Shown here piece by piece: positions 53,453-62,199 of a DNA stretch of 62,199 nucleotides. The position numbers and the translations under genes are program-made. The notes under the pieces are model-generated. The model ran no database searches. It saw only the letters and a list, made by a program, of their open reading frames with translations, and was not told the DNA's origin. Each line of letters starts with the position of its first letter. Position 1 is the stretch's first letter. Origin of the DNA: Cryobacterium sp. Y82 (GTDB taxonomy: Bacteria > Actinomycetota > Actinomycetes > Actinomycetales > Microbacteriaceae); contig NZ_PJJJ01000020.1 of assembly GCF_002929495.1 (NCBI RefSeq), positions 1 through 62,199 of the forward strand, in the 5' to 3' direction.

Positions 53453-56002
53453 CTATTGGCCGAGTCCGCGCACCAGGGTCACCACTTCTCGCACCGACAG
53501 ACTGGGCAGGTAGGCCCGAACCAGCGCGAGACCGATCTCGGGCAGAGCCACCGGGTCGGGGTACGCCATGAAGACCGGCGCAAACTCTGGCTGGAACTTG
53601 CTCTTGAACGCCAGGAGAGATCGAAACCCGTACACGGGCTCGAGTGTGCGACCGAGGTACTGGAGCAGACCGGCGGCGATGCCGCCCTGTCGCGGGTCGG
53701 ACGATGGGGCGAGCGGCGCTACCGACAGGCTGAGAAACTCAATCTCCGGGCGTTCCTGCATACGCTGCGCAGTTTGGGCGATCAGAAATTCCATGACGCC
53801 GTTGATGCTGTCGGGACGGCGACGCATGAAGTCGAGTGTCCAGCCGACTATCGCGCCGTCCCGGTAGGTCGGCAACCAGCTGGTCACGGCGTGCACGCGG
53901 TCTGCGCTGTCAACGGCGAGCATGAGACTCACGGCGGGGTCCCGCAGTTCGTCGAGGCCGCCGAGTGTGAACCCCAGTTCGGGGAGTTCCTTCTCCTGGA
54001 CCCACTGCTCCGAGATCTCCGCGATTTGTGTCATCACCGCTAGCGACAAGGCCGGGTAGCTGGTCCAGAGCGCCCGTACCCCGGCACGGTCAGCGCGATT
54101 GATCGACGAGCGGATGTCCTGCCATTTCTTTCCTGTCGTGCTCCAGCTGCTCGGCCGCAACAGCGTCTCCTCCCCCACTTGCATGGTCGGCCAGCCCATC
54201 GAGGCGAAAACGGCCTGCCAGCTCTCGTGCACGCTGTAAAAAACCGGAACCCAGCCGTTGTCGTCGCACATGCGAGCAAAGAAAGCGACGGCCTCAGCGG
54301 CCTCGGAGCGCGGTCCGATCGGCTCGGAGGTCGTGATGGCGATGCCGTTGACTACCCGGTAGGCGATGGCCGTGCGTCCGCTCGCGGTGAACCATAGCGA
54401 ATTGCCGGTCCAGGTGGTCATGTAGCCGAGCGATCCGCCGCCAAAGGTGTTGAGCACGCTGCGCAGTCGTTCCGACGCGTCGGCGGTGGATCCGGTCACG
54501 ACGCTGCGTAGGCAGACGATTGCGCCAACGAAGACGACGATCCAGAACATGGCGCCGACGCTGTCGTAGAGGGCGGCGGCCACCGAATCAATCGGGAGAA
54601 AAGAGACCCGTTCGAGCCGCAGAAAACCGACCGGAATAAACCGCTCCGGAACATCCGCTATCAAATCGAGCAGCGTGACGGCGGGTCGAAAATGTGCCTG
54701 GAGCAGCCAGCCCAGACCCACGTAGGCTGCGGCGAGTCCGATCAGGCTGCCGAAGGTGACGAGCAGAAACCGGCGCTGCTGGCCGGTGCGGGAGGCGACG
54801 GGAAAGTGACGCAGATTTGTGAGAATGGTCACCGCTACGAGGAGCGGCACGAGCACCGACACCCCGAGGATGAAGGTGACCTCCCAATACCGGCCGGACT
54901 GCCATTGCCAGACGTAGGGTTGCCCGGAGATGGGCAGCAACCCGAAGTACCAGCCGGCGAGAAGAGCCAGCCCGATGTTGATCGTGATGGCGAGCCAGGC
55001 GGCGAAGCGGCGTCCGCGAGCCAGCCCGAACGCTGCAACGACGAGGGTCAGCAGGGGAATCAGGCTCACGAGTACCGGGCCGGCACCGCCAATGCGTTCG
55101 AGGCTGAGTTCCTGCACACACTGCCGGGTGACATCCCCCAGCAGGCAACGATCGACAACTTCGCCCGCGGTCGGAACGTCCTGTGTGAGCAGCAGGCCGA
55201 GCGGGGCGAGCAAGCCGAACCGGGCGCCGGAAAAGATCGTGATCACCGGACCAACGGCGACCATGCCCACGATCGCCGCGAGCAGGGTGCGGGTTTCGTG
55301 ATCAGAGCTGCGTCGCCAGCCGCTGACTCGCGGCGTCGGCCGCCCGCGCCATCCGATACCGAGGCCGACCAGCGCGGCGAGCAGGCGATACAGGTCGGAC
55401 GGTTGGCCGGAGTACAGTGCGAGCACGAGCACGGTCGACAGTCCGAGCACGCGGATTCGGCGGCGCCAGAGCGGCCCGGCGAAGTAACTGGCCGCCATCG
55501 CGCTGCCAAAGATCGGGGTGAACGGATCAATTGCCCAGAGTTCGCTGACTTCACGCGACCACATCTCACCGCCCGCTACGCCGAGGTATTGCGCGCCGAT
55601 CCCGATGAAAGCTCCGAAAGTGGCTGTGACGAGAAAGGCGACGGCGGTGCGCCGCGTACCCATCAGGCGTTCGGCAAACCCGAGCACGCTCAGCGCTCCG
55701 GCCAGCGCGAGCAGCAGTTCAGCGCCGTTGTCGACGAAGAACACCGAGGTCAGCGGCGACCACCAGTGGCCGTGGTCGATAACCGACTCGTAGCCCGTAC
55801 CGACTAGCAGACGGATGCCGCGCGCCGGTCCGGAGGCTGCTCCCGTCGCAAGGCCCACCGCGAGCAGGGCGACGGCATAGCAGACGGAGAAGGGTCGCTG
55901 GCCGGCCCATCGGAAAAGCGAGTGCCAGTTGGAGCCCCTCGCGGGCTCGCGCCCCGGCGGGTCGAGCGCGATTGTGTCGCTCGTGATGTCGTTGGTGGTC
56001 AC
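53453..56002 (-). CDS. MprF-like phosphatidylglycerol lysyltransferase-type protein (DUF2156)
   Basis: This is an 849-residue protein. The N-terminal half has about ten membrane segments; its first 200 residues resemble a rhomboid-like membrane domain (SPLTSVFFVDNGAELLLALA). The C-terminal 330 residues form a DUF2156/GNAT-type domain (SGRTAIAYRVVNGIAITTSE, FYSVHESWQAVF, GWTLDFMRRRPDSINGVMEF). MprF-like enzymes attach amino acids to phosphatidylglycerol; which one cannot be read here. The start overlaps the esterase-like gene upstream by four bases. Confidence 0.82.
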   Translation of the reverse strand: MTTNDITSDTIALDPPGREPARGSNWHSLFRWAGQRPFSVCYAVALLAVGLATGAASGPARGIRLLVGTGYESVIDHGHWWSPLTSVFFVDNGAELLLALAGALSVLGFAERLMGTRRTAVAFLVTATFGAFIGIGAQYLGVAGGEMWSREVSELWAIDPFTPIFGSAMAASYFAGPLWRRRIRVLGLSTVLVLALYSGQPSDLYRLLAALVGLGIGWRGRPTPRVSGWRRSSDHETRTLLAAIVGMVAVGPVITIFSGARFGLLAPLGLLLTQDVPTAGEVVDRCLLGDVTRQCVQELSLERIGGAGPVLVSLIPLLTLVVAAFGLARGRRFAAWLAITINIGLALLAGWYFGLLPISGQPYVWQWQSGRYWEVTFILGVSVLVPLLVAVTILTNLRHFPVASRTGQQRRFLLVTFGSLIGLAAAYVGLGWLLQAHFRPAVTLLDLIADVPERFIPVGFLRLERVSFLPIDSVAAALYDSVGAMFWIVVFVGAIVCLRSVVTGSTADASERLRSVLNTFGGGSLGYMTTWTGNSLWFTASGRTAIAYRVVNGIAITTSEPIGPRSEAAEAVAFFARMCDDNGWVPVFYSVHESWQAVFASMGWPTMQVGEETLLRPSSWSTTGKKWQDIRSSINRADRAGVRALWTSYPALSLAVMTQIAEISEQWVQEKELPELGFTLGGLDELRDPAVSLMLAVDSADRVHAVTSWLPTYRDGAIVGWTLDFMRRRPDSINGVMEFLIAQTAQRMQERPEIEFLSLSVAPLAPSSDPRQGGIAAGLLQYLGRTLEPVYGFRSLLAFKSKFQPEFAPVFMAYPDPVALPEIGLALVRAYLPSLSVREVVTLVRGLGQ

Positions 56003-57351
56003 CGCGTCATCGCAATCACGGTCGGCGCGAGCAATGCGGTACGTGCGGCGATGATTGGCAGGGCCGTGGTCCAGGCATACTCAACGGTTCGCCAGTCGTG
56101 TGCGGTACCGGGTGACTCGAAGAGGTGGGTATCGACGCCGGCGCGCTGGGCGGCATCCGCTAGCCCGCGCAACCCCGGCAGAAAGCGCATATCGTCGTCA
56201 CCGACCACAAAGATGGCGCCGAGATTGGCATAGGGCTGGTGGGCGGCGAGAATAGCGGAGGGCGCAGCGGCGGCGTAGCGGGAGGCGCTGCCACCGAAAC
56301 CGGATTGCACGGTGTGCGCTTCATTTCCGTTGCTGGGAACGAGCTCTCCCGAGATGTCCAAGATCGTACTGTAGAGCTCTGGATGCGCAGCGCCGAGTTG
56401 AATGGAACACGTGCCGCCCTGCGAGAAACCCGCGATGGTCCACCCGGCGGGTTTGGCAGTGACGTTCAGGTGCGACCTGATCCAATCCGGAACGTCGACG
56501 GTGAGGTAGCTGGCTGAATTGCCAAGCGCTGAGTCGACACACATCGGGTTGTTGCCTGGCGCGCCGAGTTGATCGGGAACGACAACGATGGGGGCGAGAC
56601 CGGAATGCGCCCGCGCATAAGTGTCGAGAATATCCGCCAGCCGGCCGGCCGTGAACACGTCGCTCGGGCTGCCCGGCTGCCCGGAGAGCATCTCGACCAC
56701 GGGCAGGGCCGGCGGGTTCGCGTGCTGCGCCGCCGGCGGCAGATAGACCAGCGCGTCGCGGGAGACGAAACCCGAGATGGTGGCCGGGATGGTAACCGTG
56801 CCGACGACGCCGGATTCGTTGGATGCCGTGTTGGTTGCGGCATTCGCTGAGTCGGGATGTACGGCCGCAGTCTGGGCAGCGTGTGCCTGCGCGGTTGCGA
56901 GGGCCGCATCAAGTGGCGGGTAGCTTGCGAGCCCAAGGGCGACACGCAGGGTGGGAAATTGACCGACGTCTGCGTTGATTCCCGCCGCAGTGCTGAGCAG
57001 GCAGAGCCCGATGGTGCCAACGGCGACGCCACGGCGCCATCGCACCTGGCCGCCGAGATTCAGCACGACCACGGCAAGGCTCGCCCCGAGGGCTGCGGTC
57101 CAGAGGCGGGTGCCGGTGGAGAACGAGACACCCCACGGGTCCCAGACGTCAGTGATAAACCAGGCCAGGGCCCAACCGCCGCACGCACCGACGAAGGCAC
57201 CAAGGACGGTGGCCACAGCGCGACGCACGCCGGACGGGCTGAGCAGCACGAGCAGCAAGGCGAAGCCGGTGACCGCGTAGAGCGTTCCGAGCAGGGGCGC
57301 GTCGATGAGGCTGATATCGAGCGGGCTGAGAGCCGAAAACAGCGAGTCCAT
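55999..57351 (-). CDS. Membrane-anchored alpha/beta hydrolase (esterase D/Ag85-like)
   Basis: This is a 450-residue protein. Four N-terminal membrane segments (about residues 15-135) are followed by an extracytoplasmic alpha/beta hydrolase domain. The nucleophile Ser is in TIAGFSQGGTCSIQLG, the acid is probably in FVVGDDDMRF, and the His is in GTAHDWRTVEYAW. The fold resembles mycolyltransferase/esterase D enzymes. It overlaps the MprF-like gene by four bases, a pairing often seen in Actinobacteria, and may act on modified lipids; substrate unknown. Confidence 0.82.
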   Translation of the reverse strand: MDSLFSALSPLDISLIDAPLLGTLYAVTGFALLLVLLSPSGVRRAVATVLGAFVGACGGWALAWFITDVWDPWGVSFSTGTRLWTAALGASLAVVVLNLGGQVRWRRGVAVGTIGLCLLSTAAGINADVGQFPTLRVALGLASYPPLDAALATAQAHAAQTAAVHPDSANAATNTASNESGVVGTVTIPATISGFVSRDALVYLPPAAQHANPPALPVVEMLSGQPGSPSDVFTAGRLADILDTYARAHSGLAPIVVVPDQLGAPGNNPMCVDSALGNSASYLTVDVPDWIRSHLNVTAKPAGWTIAGFSQGGTCSIQLGAAHPELYSTILDISGELVPSNGNEAHTVQSGFGGSASRYAAAAPSAILAAHQPYANLGAIFVVGDDDMRFLPGLRGLADAAQRAGVDTHLFESPGTAHDWRTVEYAWTTALPIIAARTALLAPTVIAMTR

Positions 57352-57479
57352 CGAGAGCCTCCGTCATCACTCTTGCACCACCCGCTCGTTTCGTGGGCGG
57401 GCATCGCTGAGTTACCAGCCGGCACTCGGCCAAGTCATGGCCGAGTGATAGCCCACGCACAGCGGGCGAGCGGATGCCC

Positions 57480-58058
57480 GGCGGTGCGCGCGCTGCGAGC
57501 TCGAGACTCGACCCGATCAGGATAACGACGAGCGCGATGATGATCACCAGGATCGCTCGCCAGGTCTATGGGTCGGTAAAGGTGGCCAGGACCGACGCCA
57601 ACAGCAGGGTCACGATGCCCGGGGCGAGCAGAGGCCACGAGCCGTTCCACGCACTGGCCAGCTGTTGAGCGTGCCGTCACTCCGGCGGCCAAATTCTGGA
57701 GGCACGCGCGCAGCATGCCCCGCGCACCCTTCAGGATCACGGCGCCAGCCGCAATCAGGAAGATACCCAGGGGCAAGGAGAACCACTCGACCCGCAAATC
57801 TCGAGGACTCCTTGCCATGATTGACGTGACGAAAGCGAGGGCGAAGATGAACCACGCGGGTGGCAAGCTGGTTAGGTGGGTGCGCAGCCGCCAGGCGATG
57901 ATGATCCTCGCGATGAGGTACCCGAGCAAGAGTGCCCACATTGCCCAGATCGTGAACCAATCACGCTCGATCGCACTCCAGACAGCGACGGCGACGTAGA
58001 CGGCGGAGAGCGCAGACAACCATCGAGTGCGGGCAAGCCGTGACTCTTTCGGGGCCAT
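57480..58058 (-). pseudogene. Membrane protein gene with frameshift and stop
   Basis: The N-terminal part (MAPKESRLARTRWLSALSAV, with hydrophobic AMWALLLGYLIARIIIAW and SLPLGIFLIAAGAVILKGAR) is an ordinary four-helix membrane protein. After about residue 115 the frame degrades. The membrane-like sequence continues in another frame (APGIVTLLLASVLATFTDP), then a TAG, then ILVIIIALVVILIGSSLELA. A frameshift near 57690 and a stop near 57568 break it. Family unknown. Confidence 0.6.
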
Positions 58059-58251
58059 CGAGCGGATGGCGCACGTGATTGAACCGTAACGTCTCGCTGC
58101 ACTCAGATAGGGGCGCTCGTGCGAGACTGGGAGTTCACCTTCGCTCACGGCTCTGCGCCTGCGTCCCCATCCAGCTCTGCTTCGGCGCCTCCAGTTACGC
58201 CCGTGCCGGTGGCGGTAAATCAATGTGTGATCGAAGCGAAGGAGTATTAAT

Positions 58252-58893
58252 GTGTGGGATTTTGTAGGGGCTCAGTATGAGCAGATCCTGTTCAGCAGCT
58301 GGCAGCACTTTAGCCTCGTCGTGCAATGCCTGATCCTGGCAACAGTCATCGCCGTCGTGCTGGCCGCCGTCGTTTACCGAAGTTCCGCGCTCACCGGGAT
58401 CGCCAACTCGGTATCGGCCATTGGCCTGACCATCCCGTCGTTTGCGTTCATCGGGCTGCTCATCGCGCCGCTCGGCTTCGGCGTCGTTCCAGCCGTCATT
58501 GTCGTGGCGTTCTTTGCTACTCTGCCCATTCTGCGCAACGCGGTCGTGGGCCTGGCGGGGATCGCACCATCGATCGTGGAATCCGCCCGCGGCATCGGCA
58601 TGAGTCGGTTCCGCACGCTCCTGCAGGTGGAACTGCCAATGGCGTGGCCAATCATCCTCACAGGCATTCGGGTATCCGCTCAGATGGTCATGGGAATCGC
58701 CGCGATCGCCGCATATTCCCTCGGCCCAGGCCTGGGCCGATTCATCTTCTCCGGCCTCTCCCGCCTCGGCGGTGCCAACTCCCTCGAGTCGGTGCTGACG
58801 GGTGTCATCGGTGTGGTCGTGCTTGCTCTTATTCTTGATCTCCTTCTCGTCGGCCTTGGCCGCCTGACCACACCCCGAGGTATCCGTGTCTGA
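58252..58893 (+). CDS. Osmoprotectant ABC transporter permease (OpuCB/OpuBB type)
   Basis: This is a 213-residue permease starting with GTG at 58252; GGAG lies about eight bases upstream. It has five or six membrane segments. The EAA loop is VESARGIGMSRFRTLLQVEL, followed by MAWPIILTGIRVSAQ. It forms one half of the betaine/choline-type channel. Its stop overlaps the GTG start of the ATPase gene by eight bases. Confidence 0.9.
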   Translation: MWDFVGAQYEQILFSSWQHFSLVVQCLILATVIAVVLAAVVYRSSALTGIANSVSAIGLTIPSFAFIGLLIAPLGFGVVPAVIVVAFFATLPILRNAVVGLAGIAPSIVESARGIGMSRFRTLLQVELPMAWPIILTGIRVSAQMVMGIAAIAAYSLGPGLGRFIFSGLSRLGGANSLESVLTGVIGVVVLALILDLLLVGLGRLTTPRGIRV

Positions 58894-60202
58894 ACTCATT
58901 GCATCCGACAACGCAGAATCCACCAGCACCGATGGTTCAACCACCCTGACCGGAATCACCGGTGCGAGCATCCTGCTGGACCACGTCACCAAGCGTTTCC
59001 CCGGCCAAGCGCGCCCCGCCGTCGACGGTCTGACCATGGAGATCCCGGCTGGCAAGATCGTCATGTTCGTCGGCCCGTCAGGCTGCGGTAAGACCACCAC
59101 CCTCAAGATGATCAACCGACTCATCGAACCCTCCGAGGGCCGCATCGTCGTCGACGGTGACGATGTCACCGACATGAACGGCGACACTCTGCGCCGAGGC
59201 ATCGGCTATGTCATTCAGGCCGGGGGGCTCTTCCCTCATATGACGGTGGCCACCAACATCGGCCTCGTGCCGAAAATGCTCGGCTGGGACAAGGCCCGCA
59301 TCGCCGCTCGCGTCGATGAACTCCTTGAGCTCGTCTCCCTCGACCCGGCGCTTTACCGAAACCGATACCCCAAGGAACTTTCCGGCGGTCAGCAGCAACG
59401 CGTCGGTGTGGCGCGCGCCCTCGCGGCCGACCCGCCGGTGCTGCTTATGGACGAGCCGTTCGGAGCCGTCGACCCGATCACCCGCCTACGCCTGCAGGAC
59501 GAACTACTTAATATCCAGGAAGAACTGCAGAAGACCATCGTCTGCGTTACCCACGACTTCGACGAAGCCGTCAAGCTCGGCGACTGGATCGCCATCTTCA
59601 ACGAGGGCGCCCAGCTCGAACAGTACGACACCCCGGAACGCATCCTAGGCGACCCGGCCAACGAGTTCGTCGAAAACTTTATCGGGTCCGGCGCCGGCCT
59701 CAAACAGCTCACCCTTACCCGGGTAGCAGAGGTTGGATTCGGCGACGCCGTCGTGGGAAACCCCGGCGAACGGGCAGCGGATGTCCTGGCCCGCCTCATC
59801 GACGCCGGCCACGGCCACGCGGTCATCGTCGATGAGCGTCACCGTCCCATCCAGTGGCTTTCCCGGCGTAAACTCGGCCGCCTCGAGGTCATCAGCAACG
59901 TTCCCGACCCGAAACTTCCGGTCGTCGGCTACCGTGCCACGCTCAATGACGCACTCGACACAATGCTCGTCTCCAGCGCCGGGGCCGCGCTTGTCACCGG
60001 CCGCCGCGACATGTTCAAGGGCGTCATCGACGTACAGACCGTCATGGACGCCATTACCCGGTCACAGACCGCTGCCGTGCTCGAGTCGGACCAAGCACCC
60101 GTCGGACTAAACACCGGCGTGTTCCAAGCCCAGGCGCCTGCCGCCGACGCTGACCTGAACGAGACCGATAACAACGGCGCCGATGCGCAGGCCAGTCAAT
60201 GA
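58886..60202 (+). CDS. Osmoprotectant ABC transporter ATP-binding protein (OpuCA/ProV type)
   Basis: This is a 438-residue ATPase. It has Walker A GPSGCGKTTTLKMINRL, signature [16 protein letters not shown], Walker B VLLMDEPFGAVDPI and switch His in VCVTHDFDEAVKL. The Q-loop context GYVIQAGGLFPHMTV is typical of glycine-betaine systems. The C-terminal half carries two CBS repeats, which sense ionic strength in OpuA-type transporters. The tail after about residue 400 is acidic. Confidence 0.93.
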   Translation: MSELIASDNAESTSTDGSTTLTGITGASILLDHVTKRFPGQARPAVDGLTMEIPAGKIVMFVGPSGCGKTTTLKMINRLIEPSEGRIVVDGDDVTDMNGDTLRRGIGYVIQAGGLFPHMTVATNIGLVPKMLGWDKARIAARVDELLELVSLDPALYRNRYPKELSGGQQQRVGVARALAADPPVLLMDEPFGAVDPITRLRLQDELLNIQEELQKTIVCVTHDFDEAVKLGDWIAIFNEGAQLEQYDTPERILGDPANEFVENFIGSGAGLKQLTLTRVAEVGFGDAVVGNPGERAADVLARLIDAGHGHAVIVDERHRPIQWLSRRKLGRLEVISNVPDPKLPVVGYRATLNDALDTMLVSSAGAALVTGRRDMFKGVIDVQTVMDAITRSQTAAVLESDQAPVGLNTGVFQAQAPAADADLNETDNNGADAQASQ

Positions 60203-61035
60203 GCACCCGCGCCCAGACTTCAGAAGCCGGCATTGCCGGCGGCGACTCCGTCGTCGAAGCACCCGGCGATCCGGACGCGCCGGCCGTACCGGTCAGTCAC
60301 GCCCGCGCGGTATGGCAATCCTGGCGGGGACTGGTCTACCAGCTAGCCGGCATCCTTCTTGCGTTCTTAGCGCTTATCATCTGGCTGCTAACGGCCAACC
60401 TCACGCCGATCGAACTCACCACGCTCGCCCCGGACGCACTCTGGATCTACACCGTGCAGCACATCCAACTCACCCTCCTCGCCGCGGCGATCGTGTTGGT
60501 CATCGCCATTCCCCTGGGAATCGCCCTGACCCGGCGACCGCTGCGGTTTCTGACCGCTCCGGTGCTCGCGGTCGCCAACGTCGGGCAAGCCGCCCCAGCG
60601 ATCGGTGTCGTCGTACTCCTCGCTTTCTGGGTTGGCTTCGGCTTTTGGGCGGCGACGCTGAGCCTCGTGCTCTACGCGGTACTCCCGGTGCTGCGCAACA
60701 CCATGGTTGGCCTGCAACAGGTCGACGGCCGACTTATCGAAGCGGGGCGTGGCATGGGGATGACCTCCACTGCCGTGCTCTTTCGCGTAGAGCTTCCTCT
60801 CGCCGTGCCGGTCATGCTGTCGGGCGTGCGTACCGCCCTGGTTCTACTCGTCGGCACCGCAGCCCTCGCCACGTTCGTTAACGGCGGCGGACTCGGCATC
60901 CTCATCACCACCGGCGTCAATCTCAGCCTCACCCCCGTGCTCGTCACCGGAGCTTTACTCGTGGCTCTGCTTGCCCTCCTCATCGACTGGATCGGCCGCG
61001 TAGTAGAACACGTTGCTCGTCCGAAGGGACTCTAG
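60199..61035 (+). CDS. Osmoprotectant ABC transporter permease, second subunit
   Basis: This is a 278-residue permease with about six membrane segments. The EAA loop is LIEAGRGMGMTSTAVLFRVE followed by LPLAVPVMLSGVRTALV. An N-terminal cytoplasmic stretch of about 45 residues precedes the first helix. It overlaps the ATPase gene by four bases and abuts the binding-protein gene directly (TAG-ATG). Confidence 0.91.
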   Translation: MSTRAQTSEAGIAGGDSVVEAPGDPDAPAVPVSHARAVWQSWRGLVYQLAGILLAFLALIIWLLTANLTPIELTTLAPDALWIYTVQHIQLTLLAAAIVLVIAIPLGIALTRRPLRFLTAPVLAVANVGQAAPAIGVVVLLAFWVGFGFWAATLSLVLYAVLPVLRNTMVGLQQVDGRLIEAGRGMGMTSTAVLFRVELPLAVPVMLSGVRTALVLLVGTAALATFVNGGGLGILITTGVNLSLTPVLVTGALLVALLALLIDWIGRVVEHVARPKGL

Positions 61036-62061
61036 ATGCACCTCCCCGCTTCGCACACCGGCCGCGGACACCCCGGCCGCAGGACTCTGGCAGCGGGTGT
61101 CCTCGCTTTGTCCGCGCTCGCCCTGACCGGCTGTGGGCTGCAGCCAGCGACCTCATACGTTCCTGCGGTTGGACCCGGTTCGATCACTCCGCTCGACGGC
61201 GCCGAGGGTGTCAACCTCACGGTCACGTCCAAAAACTACACCGAGCAGCTGCTGCTCGGCAAGATTGCCGTGCTCGCCGGGACCGCTGCAGGATTCGACG
61301 TCACTGACCTCAGCAATGTGCCCGGTAGCCAACCGGCCCGCGAACTCATTCTTTCTGGCCAGGCCGACGTACTTTGGGAATACACCGGCACCGCCTGGCT
61401 GACCTATCTCGGTCAAACAGAAGTGATCACCGACCAGAAGGAAATGTGGCAAGCCGTGCACGACATCGATCTCACCAATGGTGTCACCTGGGGCGCACCA
61501 GCACCGATGAACAACACCTACGCCCTGGCTGTTCGCAGTGAGGCAGTCGCCGAGCTCGGCGGCATTACCGCCATGTCCGAACTCGCCTCGCTGCCCATCG
61601 AGGACCGCACTTTCTGTGTCGAGGCCGAATTCAACTCCCGCCCAGACGGCATGAACCCCATGCTCACCCACTACGGGCTGAACCGTGGCGCCGCCGACAG
61701 CGTGCCCGACAACAACATCGGCATCTACGACACCGGTGCGATCTACAGCGCGACCGATGACGGGGCCTGCAACTTCGGTGAAGTCTTCACGACCGACGGT
61801 CGCATCGACGCGCTCGACCTCACCGTCCTGACCGATGACCTCGCATTTTTCCCGGCATACAATGTGGCACCGATCTTCTACACCGAAACACTCGAGGCCC
61901 ACCCCGGCCTGGAAAAGATCTTCGCCGAGATATCGCCCAAACTCACCGACGAGGTTCTGCGCGGCATGAACCGTGAAGTTGACGTCGACGGTGCCGAACC
62001 CACAGATGTGGCCTATGCCTGGATGATCGACGAAGGTTTCATCACCAACCCGGTCAGCTAG
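61036..62061 (+). CDS. Osmoprotectant-binding lipoprotein (OpuAC/OpuBC type)
   Basis: This is a 341-residue binding protein. The signal peptide (TLAAGVLALSALALTGC) ends in lipobox LTGC. Family features are VTSKNYTEQLLLGKIAVLAG, LILSGQADVLWEYTGTAWL and YPA-like FPAYNVAPIFYTETL. Aromatic residues (Trp/Tyr) suited to quaternary amine binding are present. It is the last gene of the operon and ends 48 bases before the terminal repeat. Confidence 0.92.
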   Translation: MHLPASHTGRGHPGRRTLAAGVLALSALALTGCGLQPATSYVPAVGPGSITPLDGAEGVNLTVTSKNYTEQLLLGKIAVLAGTAAGFDVTDLSNVPGSQPARELILSGQADVLWEYTGTAWLTYLGQTEVITDQKEMWQAVHDIDLTNGVTWGAPAPMNNTYALAVRSEAVAELGGITAMSELASLPIEDRTFCVEAEFNSRPDGMNPMLTHYGLNRGAADSVPDNNIGIYDTGAIYSATDDGACNFGEVFTTDGRIDALDLTVLTDDLAFFPAYNVAPIFYTETLEAHPGLEKIFAEISPKLTDEVLRGMNREVDVDGAEPTDVAYAWMIDEGFITNPVS

Positions 62062-62109
62062 CTAACTAGCCTGACACAGGCAGCACCGGCGCAGTGCAAC
62101 CAGGTCTGG

Positions 62110-62199
62110 GTCGGCGATATTTAATGCCGACGTCGGCATTAGATGTCCTATGCCGACCTTGGGGCTATGCCGATGTTGGTTGTAATGGTGCTGGTCAGA
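62110..62199. repeat. Right copy of the 90-bp inverted terminal sequence
   Basis: This is the reverse complement of 4-93 with two mismatches, at 62118 and 62121. Just before and across its inner end the plus strand reads Q-V-W-V-G-D-I-stop, matching the NQVWVGDI motif of IS3 OrfB. That is the same position at which the left IS3 orfB is cut. Only about 30 bases of the IS3 gene remain here. Copies of ATGCCGA recur in the repeat. Confidence 0.85.

Noticed and set aside
57435..58223. A complete 262-residue membrane protein gene
   Set aside because: The first 55 and the last 120 residues are Arg/Pro-rich non-protein-like sequence, and the membrane-helix pattern continues in another frame with a stop.

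Overview
The window looks like a high-G+C actinobacterial chromosome segment, most likely from the family Microbacteriaceae. The basis is the run of core genes recO, uppS, dusB, dgt and dnaG, a leuA with an actinobacterial-type Leu leader peptide, and strong Actinobacteria-type codon bias. No rRNA operon or CRISPR array was seen.

Layout. (1) 1-2942: decayed mobile DNA. It holds a truncated IS3-family transposase, two lipoprotein genes, and a broken copy of an integrase/excisionase module followed by two degenerate attachment-site copies. (2) 2943-31387: an integrative element of about 28.4 kb bounded by an exact 40-bp direct repeat that contains the 3' end of a tRNA gene with anticodon CAT. 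Its tyrosine recombinase and AlpA-like excisionase lie next to the tRNA at the right end. (3) 31354-58058: ordinary chromosome with a glycosyltransferase, a DMT transporter, def, azlCD, tRNA-Asn, a peptide ABC transporter, dnaG, dgt, dusB, a DsbA-like gene, uppS, recO, leuA and an MprF-like gene. (4) 58252-62061: an osmoprotectant ABC operon. (5) The two window ends carry the same sequence (90 bp, 88 identical) in inverted orientation, each time right after a 'VGDI' codon run of an IS3-type orfB.

The cargo of the integrative element is the main result. It encodes what looks like an almost complete route from lysine or pipecolate to 2-oxoglutarate: a DadA-like D-amino-acid dehydrogenase, a mu-crystallin/ornithine-cyclodeaminase-type ketimine reductase, FAD amine oxidases, a piperideine-6-carboxylate (aminoadipate semialdehyde) dehydrogenase, an amino-acid dehydrogenase, a 2-oxoadipate dioxygenase/decarboxylase (HglS/DUF1338) and a YdiJ-type FAD/Fe-S D-2-hydroxyglutarate dehydrogenase. 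Two polar-amino-acid ABC importers and two FCD-type GntR regulators accompany these genes. They form a rightward operon (15598-23689) and leftward units (9704-3583, 13714-9836 and 15385-13944). An AT-rich motif with core TATATAAC recurs in three of the intergenic control regions and may be the shared operator.

The right third of the element (23700-29700) is decaying: a frameshifted IS110-family transposase and several broken or small hypothetical genes. The genes next to the integrase, a GIY-YIG-like protein and an MmpS-like lipoprotein, are intact.
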